Part shown: in pieces, positions 18,401-27,228 of the stretch
Position numbering within the stretch: position 1 is the first letter of the stretch
Layout of the letters: each line of letters begins with the position of its first letter
Source of the DNA: Deltaproteobacteria bacterium GWC2_55_46
GTDB lineage: Bacteria > Desulfobacterota > GWC2-55-46
Assembly (NCBI GenBank): GCA_001595385.3
Contig: LVEI03000001.1
Coordinates: 2,013,501 to 2,077,500 of the forward strand
DNA length: 64,000 nucleotides
Direction: 5' to 3'
Translations under genes and position numbers: made by a program
Notes under the pieces: model-generated
Told to the model about the DNA's origin: nothing
Database searches by the model: none
The model's input: only the letters and a program-made list of their open reading frames with translations

Positions 18401-18607
18401 ATGCCTTCAGGAAAGGTCAAGTGGTTCAACGAATCAAAGGGGTTTGGTTTCATAGAACAGGACACCGGTGAGGACGTATTCGTCCACTATACTTCCATTC
18501 AGGGCTCCGGGTTCAGGACCCTGAAGGAGGGGCAGAGGGTTGATTTCGAGATCACCAAGGGCCCAAAGGGCCTCAAGGCCGAGAACGTCAATCCTAACCC
18601 GCTCTAA
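18401..18607 (+). CDS. cspA: Cold-shock protein (CspA family)
   Basis: A 68-residue single cold-shock domain that binds single-stranded RNA/DNA and melts RNA structure. RNP1 is KGFGFIEQ (about 14-21) and RNP2 is DVFVHYTSI (about 25-33), and the C-terminus KAENVNP is typical. The start at 18401 follows AAAGGAGG by ten bases. Upstream are a sigma-70-like promoter and a long structured leader, and downstream is a strong terminator, so it is an independent transcription unit. Confidence 0.95.
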   Translation: MPSGKVKWFNESKGFGFIEQDTGEDVFVHYTSIQGSGFRTLKEGQRVDFEITKGPKGLKAENVNPNPL

Positions 18608-18631
18608 GCGTGATACAAGGGGATTCCTTCG

Positions 18632-18664
18632 AGCCCTCATCCAGGCGGATGGGGGCTTTTTTTA
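18632..18664 (+). terminator. Intrinsic terminator after the cold-shock gene
   Basis: AGCCCTCATC (18632-18641), a 6-base loop, then GATGGGGGCT (18648-18657; one G-U pair), running into an eight-base T-tract. Confidence 0.85.
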
Positions 18665-18727
18665 TGTACAACCCTTGCCGGGTATTATAATATCAATTGA
18701 ACATAACTTCTCCCGGTCAGGTGAAAT

Positions 18728-19879
18728 ATGGAAGAGAAACCGGTAATGGATGTGGTCCCGGGCCTTGAGGGGATACTTGCGGCGGAATCGGCCATAAGCT
18801 TCATCGACGGCGACAAGGGCATACTCGAGTACCGGGGCATCCCGGTAGAAGCGCTCGCCGAGAAGAGCAGCTTTATCGAGACCTCCTGGCTATTGCTCTT
18901 CGGCCGCCTCCCTGAAAGCGGCGAGTACGCGAAGTTCAGGGACGATATCACCTTCCACACAAGGCTCAAGTTCAAGATCCTCCGGATGATGGAGTTCCTG
19001 CCCGAGAACGGCCACCCCATGCATTACCTGCAGGCCGTGACCTCGGCTATGGGCATGTATTATCCGGCGAGGGAGACCCTTGACCCGGAGGTCCGCTACT
19101 GGTCGGCGGTACGGCTCATAGCCAAGCTCCCTACGATAGTTGCCGCCGTCCACAGGCTCAAGCACGGGGACGCTCCCATACAGCCCAGGAACGACCTCTC
19201 TTTCGCCGCGAACTTCTATTACATGCTCTTCGAGAAGGAACCCTCTGCGCTCGTCGAGCGCATACTCGACGTGATGCTCATCCTCCATGCCGACCACACC
19301 ATGAACGCCTCGACCTTTAGCGCCAGGGTGGTCGGTTCGACCCTCGCGGACCCTTACACCATCGTAGCATCCGCCATCGGCACCCTTTCAGGCCCGCTCC
19401 ACGGAGGCGCCAACGAAGAGGTCGTGCGCATGATAGACGAGATCGGGACGAAGGAGAACGTAAGGCCTTACATCGAAAGGAAGCTTGAGAGGAAAGAGAA
19501 GGTGATGGGCGTGGGGCACAGGGTCTACAGGACCGTTGACCCCAGGGGCGAGTTCCTCAAGGGCTATATAAGCCTTCTCGCCGAACACGACGGCATAGAT
19601 AAAAAGACGCTCGATATTTCCCGCGAGATAGAGGCGGTGGTGCGCGAGAGGCTGTCGCAAAAGAACATCCACCCCAACATAGACTTCTATTCAGGTATCA
19701 TCTTACGTTCTATCGGCATCCCGACAGAGCTATTTACCCCCATATTCGCCATGGGCAGGGTGGCCGGCTGGCTGGCGCACTGGATGGAGCAGCTAAAATC
19801 CAACCGCATATACCGTCCGGAGCAGAAGTACACGGGCCTTCGCGAACAGCCCTATATCCCCATGGAAGAGAGGAAGTGA
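18728..19879 (+). CDS. gltA: Citrate synthase
   Basis: A 383-residue enzyme condensing oxaloacetate with acetyl-CoA at the entry to the citric acid cycle. The opening GLEGILAAESAISFIDGDKGILEYRG is typical of the shorter bacterial/archaeal citrate synthases. The catalytic region includes HADHTMNAST, the histidine in GPLHGGANEEV, GVGHRVYRTVDPR, and an aspartate in NIDFYSGII. The similar 2-methylcitrate synthases cannot be excluded by sequence reading alone, but the neighbourhood has no prp genes. The next gene starts within its last four bases. Confidence 0.9.
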   Translation: MEEKPVMDVVPGLEGILAAESAISFIDGDKGILEYRGIPVEALAEKSSFIETSWLLLFGRLPESGEYAKFRDDITFHTRLKFKILRMMEFLPENGHPMHYLQAVTSAMGMYYPARETLDPEVRYWSAVRLIAKLPTIVAAVHRLKHGDAPIQPRNDLSFAANFYYMLFEKEPSALVERILDVMLILHADHTMNASTFSARVVGSTLADPYTIVASAIGTLSGPLHGGANEEVVRMIDEIGTKENVRPYIERKLERKEKVMGVGHRVYRTVDPRGEFLKGYISLLAEHDGIDKKTLDISREIEAVVRERLSQKNIHPNIDFYSGIILRSIGIPTELFTPIFAMGRVAGWLAHWMEQLKSNRIYRPEQKYTGLREQPYIPMEERK

Positions 19880-20757
19880 TCCCCATGGGCACAAGACCGG
19901 CAGGGGCGCCTGGAATTATAAGGCGCGTACTTTTTCTGTCGTTGGTGCTTGTGGCGCTTGTGATCTCAAACGGGTGCATGGACCCCATGATAATAAGGGT
20001 CGCGGACAGGAAAGAGGTCAAGGCCCCGGAGCTCATAGGCGAGATAAAGGGCGCGGATATCATCTTTATAGGTGAGCTGCACGACAACAGGCTCCACCAC
20101 AGGGCGCAGCTTGAGCTCATAAAGGCACTGAGGGAGGACGGGACGGATATAGCCATAGGGGTCGAGATGTTCAGGACCGAGAACCAGGATGTCCTCGACC
20201 GGTGGGTCAGAGGCGAGATGAGCGAGGATGAGTTCAGGCCCGTTTATGAAAAGGAATGGGGCATACCATGGGAGCAGTACAAGGATATCTTTGTGTACGC
20301 CAGGGGAAACAGGGTCCCCATGGTCGCCCTTAACATCTCGCGCAAGCTCATGTTCCAGGTCCTTACCAAGGGCTTCAGTTCATTGTCAACGGAGCAGCTT
20401 GCCGGCCTTCCTCCGGGGATAGAGTGCAAAGTGGATGAGACATACGAGAAGTTCATGAAGGACGCGCTCGAAGAGCACGACATGGAGGGCGTGACCTTCA
20501 AGAGCTTCTGCGAGGCCCAGATGGTCTGGGACAACGTGATGGCACATAACGCGATAGAGTACCTGAAGGCAAGGCCAGGGAAGAAGATGGCGGTGCTCGC
20601 CGGGGGCGGACACTCGTGGAAGCGGGGCATCCCCGCGCAGGTCAGCAGGCTTTCAGGCTACACCAGCGTGGTGCTCCTGCCTGAGCCCGAAAGCCTTGAC
20701 CTCGATGAAGTAGGCCCTGATGACGCGGACTACATCATAGCCGGGCGGCTGTTCTGA
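19876..20757 (+). CDS. ChaN-family lipoprotein (Tiki/haem-binding superfamily)
   Basis: A 293-residue envelope protein. A hydrophobic N-terminal segment ends in ISNGC (C at about residue 34), a plausible though non-ideal lipobox. The domain follows with FIGELHDNRLHHRAQLELI, an EMFRTENQDVLDRWVRGE segment and the C-terminal LAGGGHSWKRGIP, hallmarks of the ChaN/DUF399 family; Campylobacter ChaN binds stacked haems. Candidate metal ligands are the EXXH-like GELHDN residues and the final histidine. It starts at GTG 19876 overlapping gltA, or ATG 19885. The 3' end overlaps the convergent HD-GYP gene by 28 bases. Confidence 0.82.
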   Translation: MIPMGTRPAGAPGIIRRVLFLSLVLVALVISNGCMDPMIIRVADRKEVKAPELIGEIKGADIIFIGELHDNRLHHRAQLELIKALREDGTDIAIGVEMFRTENQDVLDRWVRGEMSEDEFRPVYEKEWGIPWEQYKDIFVYARGNRVPMVALNISRKLMFQVLTKGFSSLSTEQLAGLPPGIECKVDETYEKFMKDALEEHDMEGVTFKSFCEAQMVWDNVMAHNAIEYLKARPGKKMAVLAGGGHSWKRGIPAQVSRLSGYTSVVLLPEPESLDLDEVGPDDADYIIAGRLF

Positions 20758-21857
20758 GGCTCCGTTTCCTCGTGGTTCTCGTCGTAAAGCCTCCTGAACT
20801 CTTTTGAGCAATCGCTGAAGGCGGCGAGTATGACCGGGTCATAGTTGTCCGGGTTCTCGAATATTATCCTGCAGGCGGTGTCGTGGTCGAAGCTCTCTTT
20901 GTAAGGGCGTGAGCTCCTCAGCGCGTCGTATATATCCACCATGTTCACGATCCTGCCGGACATCGGTATCTCCGTGCCCTTAAGCCCCCTGGGGTAGCCC
21001 TTCCCGTTCCATCTTTCATGGTGAGTAAGCGCGATGTCCCTCGCCGCGGCGAGTATGCCGGAGTCAGCGTCCTTCAGTATCTCGGCGCCGATCGTCGTAT
21101 GGGTCTTCATTATTTCGAATTCTTCAGGGGTAAGCGGCCCGGGCTTCAAGAGGATCGAATCGGGTATGCCTATCTTGCCGACGTCGTGCATGGGGCTGGC
21201 GAAGAATATTGTCTCTACCTCCTCCTCCGGAAGACGCAGGTACCTGGCCATCATCTGGGAGTAAAGGCTTATTCTCTTTATATGGCTACCGGTCTCCTTG
21301 TCCCTCTGCTCGGCGGCGAGGGTGAGCCGGAAGACCGTCTCTATGTAGCCCTTGCGTATCTTGTCGAAGGCCCGCTCAAGCTGTACGCTCTTGTCCTCGA
21401 CCTCGTTTTCAAGCCTCCTGCCATGCTCCACCAGAAAGTCCTCGTAGCGCTTGACCTTCAAGAGGTTCCTGAGCCTTACCCTGAACTCGGTCTCGTCTAC
21501 AGGCTTTGAGAGTAGCTCGTCCGCTCCGCTTTGAAGCCCCCTTATCTTCGAGTTCCTGTCGGAAAGAGAGGTTACGATCACGACCGGGATGTACATCGTG
21601 GCGGGGTCTTCCTTGAGCCTCTTCGTGACCTCAAAACCGTCCATGCCGGGCATTACCACGTCGATTAAGAGGACGTCCGGGCGGTGGGTCCGCGCCTTCT
21701 CAAGGGCCTCGAGCCCGTTGACGGCGGATATGCTCTCGTATCCAAGCTCGGAGATGAGGTCAGAGAAGATGCGGAGGTAGAAGGTGTCGTCGTCCGCTAT
21801 GAGGATCCTGGCCTTTTTCGACTGCCCCTTGGCAATGGTCTGCAGGGTCTCGCTCAT
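20730..21857 (-). CDS. Response regulator with HD-GYP cyclic-di-GMP phosphodiesterase domain
   Basis: A 375-residue cytoplasmic protein. An N-terminal receiver (about 16-135) has phospho-acceptor LLIDVVMPGMDGF and the lysine in LSKPVDE. A coiled linker (about 140-175) leads to an HD-GYP domain with HDVGKIGIPD, HTTIGAEIL, HHERWNGKGYPRGLKG and DIYDALRSSRPYK, all catalytic and signature residues intact. It should hydrolyse c-di-GMP under control of an unlinked sensor kinase. It is a single gene and a possible counterpart to the REC-GGDEF gene at 62.2 kb. Confidence 0.92.
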   Translation of the reverse strand: MSETLQTIAKGQSKKARILIADDDTFYLRIFSDLISELGYESISAVNGLEALEKARTHRPDVLLIDVVMPGMDGFEVTKRLKEDPATMYIPVVIVTSLSDRNSKIRGLQSGADELLSKPVDETEFRVRLRNLLKVKRYEDFLVEHGRRLENEVEDKSVQLERAFDKIRKGYIETVFRLTLAAEQRDKETGSHIKRISLYSQMMARYLRLPEEEVETIFFASPMHDVGKIGIPDSILLKPGPLTPEEFEIMKTHTTIGAEILKDADSGILAAARDIALTHHERWNGKGYPRGLKGTEIPMSGRIVNMVDIYDALRSSRPYKESFDHDTACRIIFENPDNYDPVILAAFSDCSKEFRRLYDENHEETEPQNSRPAMM

Positions 21858-21930
21858 ACGGGGTATAGTACATCTTTGCGATCAGCTTGGCAAGAGACGA
21901 AATTTGTTCGGCGCATAAGGCAACAAAGTC

Positions 21931-21960
21931 TTGACATATGCCCTCGTCATCTAATATTAT
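21931..21960 (+). promoter_or_regulatory. Sigma-70-like promoter of the M23 peptidase gene
   Basis: TTGACA (21931-21936), 18-base spacer, TATTAT (21955-21960). Transcription would begin near 21967, downstream of the ATG codons at 21938 and 21959, arguing that translation starts at TTG 21989. Confidence 0.55.
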
Positions 21961-21988
21961 GTGTGAAACTCAGGGAGAGGACGGGATA

Positions 21989-23281
21989 TTGACGGGATTC
22001 TCAAACAAAAATGAGAAAAATTTTCCGCTCAGGACAGTAATCATCGCATCCCTTGCAGGGCTCTCTTTCCTCCTTTCTTTCCTTTTTATCTTAAGCCCCG
22101 AAGCATCAATTAGCACGCCGGACGCCTCCGAGCAGCCGGCGGAAGTGCTCCCCCAGCCACCCAGGATAGAAAAGCACGACTTCAAGCTCGCAGGCAACAA
22201 TACCTTCTATCAGATAATGTCAGGCCTGAACGTATCAGGGCCAGAGATACTCGATATCACCGAAAAGTCGCGTCCGGTCTATAACTTGAGGCAGCTTCGG
22301 CGTGACTCCGTGCTGAGCGTTTATACCCTCTCCGGCGCGCTCAGAAAGATAGAATACAAGTTCAGCGACTACGAGTACCTTGTAGTCGAGAAGACACCTC
22401 AGGGCATAAAGGCGAGCAAGGCAGAGCTCCCTCACGAGACGAGGGAAGCCGTCATATCAGGCACGATAGAGAACTCGTTCTACGAGGACGCGCTCAAGGC
22501 CGGGGCAGACCCGCAGGCCGTCATGGCCTTGACCGACATATTCGCGTGGGATATCGATTTCTCCTCAGAGATAAGGAAGGGCGACAGCTTCAGCGTCCTT
22601 TCCGAGGTCCTGTACGTGGACGGCGTTCCGGTCAGGAGCGGCAAGATAAAGGGCGCCGAGATGGTGAACGGCGGCAAGAAGTACACGGCTGTATATTATG
22701 AGGGGAAAAGCGGGTCCGGCTACTACGACAGCGACGGAAGGTCTCTCAGGAGGTCGCTCCTTAAGTCCCCCCTGAGGTTCAGAAGGATTACCAGCCACTT
22801 CAGCAGGGGCCGTTTCCACCCCATCCTTAAAAAATACAGGCCGCACCACGGGGTCGACTACGGGGCCCCCAAGGGCACGCCGGTCGAGGCTGCCGGCAGC
22901 GGCATCGTCAAATTCGCCGGGTGGAAGGGCGGCTACGGCAACTTTGTAGAGATAAAACACTATAACGGCTACTTGACCGCTTATGGCCACCTTTCCAAGA
23001 TAGGAAAAGGCGTCCGTCGCGGAGCGAAGGTCGACCAGGGCAAGGTCATAGGTTATGTCGGTTCCACAGGCATCTCGACCGGCCCGCACCTCCATTACGA
23101 GATGCGCGCGAACGGCAGGCTCATCAACCCGTTGAGCGTTAAGACCGTAGCGGATAAGGCCATCCCCAAGAAGGAGAAGCAGGCGTTTGCCGCTGTTGTT
23201 GCCGTGGTGCGGGAGAAGCTCACACCCGGCGGCACGGCTTACGCGCTTGAAAGACCGGACTCAACCCCTCAAGTCCACTGA
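21989..23281 (+). CDS. M23-family (LytM) murein endopeptidase, membrane-anchored
   Basis: About 430 residues from TTG 21989. This start is favoured by GGAGAGG 10-16 bases upstream and by a promoter that overlaps the earlier in-frame ATGs. One N-terminal membrane helix (near 13-35) anchors it in the inner membrane. A periplasmic domain related to the LysM-like/OapA regions of MepM follows, then the M23 domain with HHGVDYGAPKGTPV (zinc H and D), AYGHLSKI and the HLHYEM zinc histidine motif. The active-site ligands look complete, so it should cleave peptidoglycan cross-links. It is convergent with ackA, three bases apart. Confidence 0.88.
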   Translation: MTGFSNKNEKNFPLRTVIIASLAGLSFLLSFLFILSPEASISTPDASEQPAEVLPQPPRIEKHDFKLAGNNTFYQIMSGLNVSGPEILDITEKSRPVYNLRQLRRDSVLSVYTLSGALRKIEYKFSDYEYLVVEKTPQGIKASKAELPHETREAVISGTIENSFYEDALKAGADPQAVMALTDIFAWDIDFSSEIRKGDSFSVLSEVLYVDGVPVRSGKIKGAEMVNGGKKYTAVYYEGKSGSGYYDSDGRSLRRSLLKSPLRFRRITSHFSRGRFHPILKKYRPHHGVDYGAPKGTPVEAAGSGIVKFAGWKGGYGNFVEIKHYNGYLTAYGHLSKIGKGVRRGAKVDQGKVIGYVGSTGISTGPHLHYEMRANGRLINPLSVKTVADKAIPKKEKQAFAAVVAVVREKLTPGGTAYALERPDSTPQVH

Positions 23282-23284
23282 CCG

Positions 23285-24448
23285 TCAGTCCTGAAGGCCG
23301 AGCACACGCGCGGCGTGTCTCGCTATCATAAGCTCTTCGTTGGTCTTCATCACCCGTATAGTTACCGGCCCCTTTGATATCACTGAGCTGCCCCTGGCGT
23401 TCTCCGCGGAGTCTACCTCCATCCCCATGAACCCCATGCCATTCAATATCCGCTCCCTTACAATGGGCGAGTTCTCGCCGATACCAGCGGTAAAGACGAG
23501 GGTATCCACGCCGCTGATAGCAGCTGACATCGCAGCAAGGAACTTCCTCGCCTGACGGCAGAAGATCTCTATGGCGAGGGCGGCCCTTGGGGATCTGCCC
23601 TCTTCCTGAATAAGGTCAGCCATGTCCGGGCTTATGCCTGAGATGCCGAAGAGCCCTGACCTCCTGTTCAAGACCTCATTGAGCTCGTCTGCGCTGTACC
23701 CCCTTGTCTTCAGTAGATAGACGATAACGCCGGGGTCGAGGTCGCCTGTCCGGGTGCTCATCACAAGGCCGCCAAGAGGGGTAAAGCCCATCGTAGTATC
23801 AACGCTCTTAAAGTTTTTCACCGCGCACATGGACGCGCCGTTGCCGAGGTGGGCTATTATGGTCCTGCCCGCCGCCCTTTCCGGGTCGATCCTTCCGAGC
23901 TCTTCCATAATATATTCGTAAGAGAGGCCGTGGAAGCCGTAGCGCTCAACGCCCTCTTTCCTTAACTCATTCGGAAGGGCAAAGGCGCGCGCTGCCTCAT
24001 GCATGGAGGTATGAAAGGAGGTGTCAAAGCACGCGGCCTGCGGCACCCCGGGCAGCTCCTTTTCCGCCGCCTCTATCGCCTTTATCTCATGGGGCAGGTG
24101 CTCGGCCGCAAAGGGGATGAGCCCCCGCAAGACATCTATCAAACCGTCGTCTATCTTCCGGTGGGAGGTGATCTTTCCCCCGTGGACGACACGGTGGCCT
24201 ATCGCCGAAATGGCAGCCCCTTCCGGGCGTTCCTTCAACCAGGAGAAAAGGGCCTTTAAGGCCGTGGAATGGTCAGGCAACAGGAGGGCTTTGTCTATTA
24301 TCGTCCCGGACGGGACGGAGGCGGTAAAGATCCCTTCGCCCAGCCCTATCCTTTCGAGCCTGCCGCCAAGGAGGGGGCGCTCGCCGGACCAGAGTGAGAA
24401 TTTGACGCTGGATGAGCCGCTATTGATGGTAAGTACGCTCTTCCCCAT
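23285..24448 (-). CDS. ackA: Acetate kinase
   Basis: A 387-residue enzyme converting acetyl phosphate and ADP to acetate and ATP. The opening VLTINSGSSSVKFSL, the catalytic arginine region IGHRVVHGG, GFHGLSYEY, AHLGNGASMCAV, STRTGDLDPG and FTAGIGENSP are all conserved and the length is standard. No phosphotransacetylase gene is adjacent, so the partner must be elsewhere. It is monocistronic by spacing. Confidence 0.95.
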   Translation of the reverse strand: MGKSVLTINSGSSSVKFSLWSGERPLLGGRLERIGLGEGIFTASVPSGTIIDKALLLPDHSTALKALFSWLKERPEGAAISAIGHRVVHGGKITSHRKIDDGLIDVLRGLIPFAAEHLPHEIKAIEAAEKELPGVPQAACFDTSFHTSMHEAARAFALPNELRKEGVERYGFHGLSYEYIMEELGRIDPERAAGRTIIAHLGNGASMCAVKNFKSVDTTMGFTPLGGLVMSTRTGDLDPGVIVYLLKTRGYSADELNEVLNRRSGLFGISGISPDMADLIQEEGRSPRAALAIEIFCRQARKFLAAMSAAISGVDTLVFTAGIGENSPIVRERILNGMGFMGMEVDSAENARGSSVISKGPVTIRVMKTNEELMIARHAARVLGLQD

Positions 24449-24516
24449 GGTCTTGATCCTGCCAGAGCCTATATTCTGAAAATTGTTATTTTTAAGGCAC
24501 CCATAAATGTGAAGTC

Positions 24517-24975
24517 TTACCTGGCGAGCCAGGCGAAAAAGAGCGGTGCGGCTACCTCAGAGGCGAGCACAAGCGACCAGAGCCTGCCTTCCCAGATCCT
24601 GTAGTCAGCGAAAAGGCGCTCCCATGAAAAGCCGAAAAGATAATGTCCGATTATGAATTCGAAGGTGATGCTGCAAGACAGCCACAGGAGCCCGGTCTTC
24701 ATCGCCGAAGAGTAAAGCGGCGGCAGGGCGAATCTTGATATGTAAATATATGCGCCGGTAAAGATGACGGCTATGATGAGAAAGGACTTGTAGAGGTGCG
24801 AGGCGTAGTCGCCTATTCTCGGAGCAAGGAACTTCTCGGCGAAAAAACCGTTGGCTATCGCTATGGCGACCATTATCGCCCAGAAAACGAATGCTGTTAA
24901 GATCACAAGCTCTCTCCGCAAGGGGATGAAGACCCCGTTTTTTTTAATGTAACAGAAGACTGCGTTCAAAGTCAA
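24517..24975 (-). CDS. Four-helix integral membrane protein, function unknown
   Basis: About 152 residues if started from TTG 24975. A shorter version from GTG 24906, with GGAGAG upstream, would begin right before the first helix and may be the true one. Four hydrophobic helices are visible, and the last loop carries FADYRIWEGRLWSLVLASE with several charged residues and Trp. I do not recognise a family. It is divergent from ogt with only about 50 bases between, and 68 bases upstream of ackA on the same strand, so it could be co-transcribed with it. Confidence 0.65.
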   Translation of the reverse strand: MTLNAVFCYIKKNGVFIPLRRELVILTAFVFWAIMVAIAIANGFFAEKFLAPRIGDYASHLYKSFLIIAVIFTGAYIYISRFALPPLYSSAMKTGLLWLSCSITFEFIIGHYLFGFSWERLFADYRIWEGRLWSLVLASEVAAPLFFAWLAR

Positions 24976-25025
24976 AGGCCCGATTCTGCTTGTTTTGAGG
25001 GGCTCTTAAGCCTTATCTTTATAAC

Positions 25026-25541
25026 ATGGCAAAAAAGACTCTCATCTCATGGGCGGAGTATCGCTCCCCGCTCGGGTCGGTCCTTGTCTCATCCGATATA
25101 AAAGGTATCTCCGGGGTGGGCCTGCCGGCCAAAAAAAGCGACTTTCTATCCGGCATAAGAAAGGCGGGAGGGGAGCCCGTTGAAAGCCCCGCGTCCTTTA
25201 CAACGCTCTTCATGATCTTTGACGAGTACTTCCGCGGAAAGGCCGTCGAGTTTAATGTCCCCCTGAGCCTTAAGGGAAGCTCTTTTGACCTCGCGGTCTG
25301 GAAGGCCCTTCAAAAGATACCATGGGGCAGCGCCTTAAGCTATGGTGAGGTGGCCGCGTCAATAGGCCGGCCCCAGGCGGCCAGGGCTGTTGGCGGCGCC
25401 TGCGGCAGAAACCCGGTCCCCATAATCATCCCATGCCACAGGGTGCTCGCCTCAAATGCGTTGGTCGGCGGCTTCTCAGGCGGCATCAATATAAAAAAGG
25501 CCCTCCTCGGCCTCGAAGGCATCGCTTTCATCGAACCCTGA
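25026..25541 (+). CDS. ogt: Methylated-DNA--protein-cysteine S-methyltransferase
   Basis: A 171-residue suicide DNA-repair protein that removes O6-alkyl groups from guanine. The acceptor cysteine is C137 in IIPCHRVLASN. The helix-turn-helix region with FDLAVWKALQKIPWG, SYGEVAASIGRPQAARAVG and the asparagine hinge in GRNPVPI are present. Only the ribonuclease-like N-domain and the catalytic domain are present; there is no Ada-type zinc regulatory domain. It is a single gene, convergent with the CopD-like gene at 25.6 kb. Confidence 0.93.
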   Translation: MAKKTLISWAEYRSPLGSVLVSSDIKGISGVGLPAKKSDFLSGIRKAGGEPVESPASFTTLFMIFDEYFRGKAVEFNVPLSLKGSSFDLAVWKALQKIPWGSALSYGEVAASIGRPQAARAVGGACGRNPVPIIIPCHRVLASNALVGGFSGGINIKKALLGLEGIAFIEP

Positions 25542-25565
25542 ATGGGGTGGCAGGGCCTTCCTGCC

Positions 25566-26039
25566 CTATCCATGGGCTGCGATGGCCCCTGCGGCGGCTG
25601 CGGCAAGCGATATCGCCACCATGAACCAGTGCAGCGTCTTTACCTTCTTGAATATCCCGTCTATGTCCATTGTGGCGCCTTCCCTGGCCATCCTGTCGAG
25701 CATCTTCCGTATGACTATCGGCTCAAGGCCGACGAGCATGATGAACCAGAATAGCCAGACAGCGGTCATGAAGGTAAGGGCCCATCCATCCTTCGTGAAG
25801 TAGAGCTCGTACCAGCCCGTCTGCCATACCATTATGAAGCCGGTTATGCCAACGACTATGTTGTAGGCCTTTGCCAGCGGCGCGAACCTGTGCTCTATCC
25901 TCTGGAAGGTCAGCACCTTCTGAAGGGCGTCAGGTGTCTTTATGACCATGGGAAGGACTATGCCGGTCACGAAGGCGAGCCCGCCTATCCAGAGGATGAC
26001 GGTAAGGATGTGCACTATGTGCATCAGGAGAAAGAGCAT
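25566..26039 (-). CDS. CopD-like four-helix membrane protein
   Basis: A 157-residue inner-membrane protein. The first helix, HIVHILTVILWIGGLAFVTG, has the histidine and WIGG pattern seen in CopD-type proteins, and later helices carry paired histidines (KTLHWFMVAISLAAAA near the C-terminus, and IEHRFAPLAK in a loop). The histidine placement would also suit a b-type cytochrome. It is similar in size and pattern to the CopD-like protein at 6.6 kb but has no metal-regulator neighbours. Function is not assignable beyond family. Confidence 0.65.
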   Translation of the reverse strand: MLFLLMHIVHILTVILWIGGLAFVTGIVLPMVIKTPDALQKVLTFQRIEHRFAPLAKAYNIVVGITGFIMVWQTGWYELYFTKDGWALTFMTAVWLFWFIMLVGLEPIVIRKMLDRMAREGATMDIDGIFKKVKTLHWFMVAISLAAAAAGAIAAHG

Positions 26040-26128
26040 GCAAAAACCCCCTTGCTTTGGTCCTTTTTTTGTTTTAGTTTAGATTGGGTCGATATATTGT
26101 ATATAACATGGCGCGCAAACGAAGCGCC

Positions 26129-26620
26129 ATGACAGAAATCAGGAGGGATATGGAAAGGGAGCTTTTAGCAGGCCTCAGGAGGTCATGCCTTTTAATGGCG
26201 GTCTTCGCGGCCTCTTTCGTGATGATGTACGCCGGAGTAGTGCTCCTGACCAAATTTCTCTATATTTACTTCCAGGGGTTTACGCCGGAGTTTAGCGAGC
26301 ACCTCTTGAGGGCGATATTTTACGGCCTGAGCGCTTTGACGATAGCCGTATCTGTCAGTGTCTCAAGGAGGCGATATTCAAAGGAAGGTCTCAAGGGCAA
26401 GACCTCCGATATCGATGCCCTGGTAAGGCACCTTGTGCTGACTCCCGTCATCTCGATGGCCTTTGCCGAGGCCGTCCTCATATTCGGCTTCTTCCTCTTT
26501 TTCCTCAGCGCCATGTACGTTGACTTCTCGTTGCTCGCTGCCGTCTCTTTTATAATGATACTCTGGAGCGTGCCATCGGTAGGATTTCTTGAGGACAGCC
26601 TTAAAAAGGCAAGAGAGTAA
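26129..26620 (+). CDS. Four-helix membrane protein, function unknown
   Basis: About 163 residues from ATG 26129, or 156 from ATG 26150 where AGGAGG lies very close upstream. A charged N-terminus (MERELLAGLRRS) is followed by two helices, a basic loop SRRRYSKEGLKGKTSD, and two more helices, ending in a charged tail. I recognise no family or motif. It is divergent from the CopD-like gene and is followed by the consensus perR promoter, so it is probably its own transcription unit. Confidence 0.6.
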   Translation: MTEIRRDMERELLAGLRRSCLLMAVFAASFVMMYAGVVLLTKFLYIYFQGFTPEFSEHLLRAIFYGLSALTIAVSVSVSRRRYSKEGLKGKTSDIDALVRHLVLTPVISMAFAEAVLIFGFFLFFLSAMYVDFSLLAAVSFIMILWSVPSVGFLEDSLKKARE

Positions 26621-26711
26621 AAAAATCTTCACCAGTTTTTTTCCCCCGCAAGCCTCTTTATTGTGAAAATCACCTTACAAATCAAGTGATTAAGTCTTTT
26701 GTGGGAAAGAC

Positions 26712-26750
26712 TTGACAATCTTATAATTTATTTTATAATAGAATTATTCT
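26712..26750 (+). promoter_or_regulatory. perR promoter with AT-rich operator-like sequence
   Basis: TTGACA (26712-26717) and TATAAT (26734-26739), 16-base spacer, both perfect consensus. The region contains TTATAAT (26721-26727) and again TTATAAT (26733-26739), followed by GAATTATT, reminiscent of the AT-rich half-sites of PerR/Fur boxes and consistent with autoregulation. Operator identity is inference. Confidence 0.7.
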
Positions 26751-26785
26751 TAGATAGTAACTTGTACTGCTAAGAAGGAGAGAAT

Positions 26786-27208
26786 ATGGAAGGGATAGTC
26801 AGAAAATACAGGGGCAAAGGCTTTAAGCTCACACCTCAGAGGATCGCGATACTCAAGTTCCTCGAGGGGAATACGAGCCATCCTACGGCAGATGATATAT
26901 ATACCGAGATCAAGAAAAGGTATCCCACTGTATCTTTCGCGACAGTCTACAACACTGTCGAGGCATTGAGGGAAAGGGGAGAGCTGATCGAGGTTACGAT
27001 CGACCCCGAAAGGAAGCACTTTGACCCGAACCCAACCCCCCACCACCATATCATGTGTACTGAATGCGGCAAGATCGGTGACGTGTTCACAGACTATTCA
27101 GAGGCGTTGAGATTGCCCGAGAATATAACGAGCGAGTTCATGCTCACAGGCAACCATGTCGACTTCTTCGGCCTGTGCGCCGGGTGCCGGGACAAAAATA
27201 TCAATTGA
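26786..27208 (+). CDS. perR: PerR-type Fur-family peroxide regulator
   Basis: A 140-residue Fur-superfamily repressor. The winged helix includes [14 protein letters not shown] and [17 protein letters not shown]. Structural zinc cysteines are C91/C94 and C131/C134. Regulatory-site candidates are H32 (SHPTADD), D80 (HFD), H86-H88 and D99. The aspartate at the position of B. subtilis PerR D85, where Fur has glutamate, favours a peroxide sensor. It is followed 20 bases later by a peroxiredoxin, an expected PerR target. GGAG seven bases before the ATG and a consensus promoter upstream support the start. Confidence 0.88.
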   Translation: MEGIVRKYRGKGFKLTPQRIAILKFLEGNTSHPTADDIYTEIKKRYPTVSFATVYNTVEALRERGELIEVTIDPERKHFDPNPTPHHHIMCTECGKIGDVFTDYSEALRLPENITSEFMLTGNHVDFFGLCAGCRDKNIN

Positions 27209-27228
27209 TAAAAGGAGGAAACAGAAAA

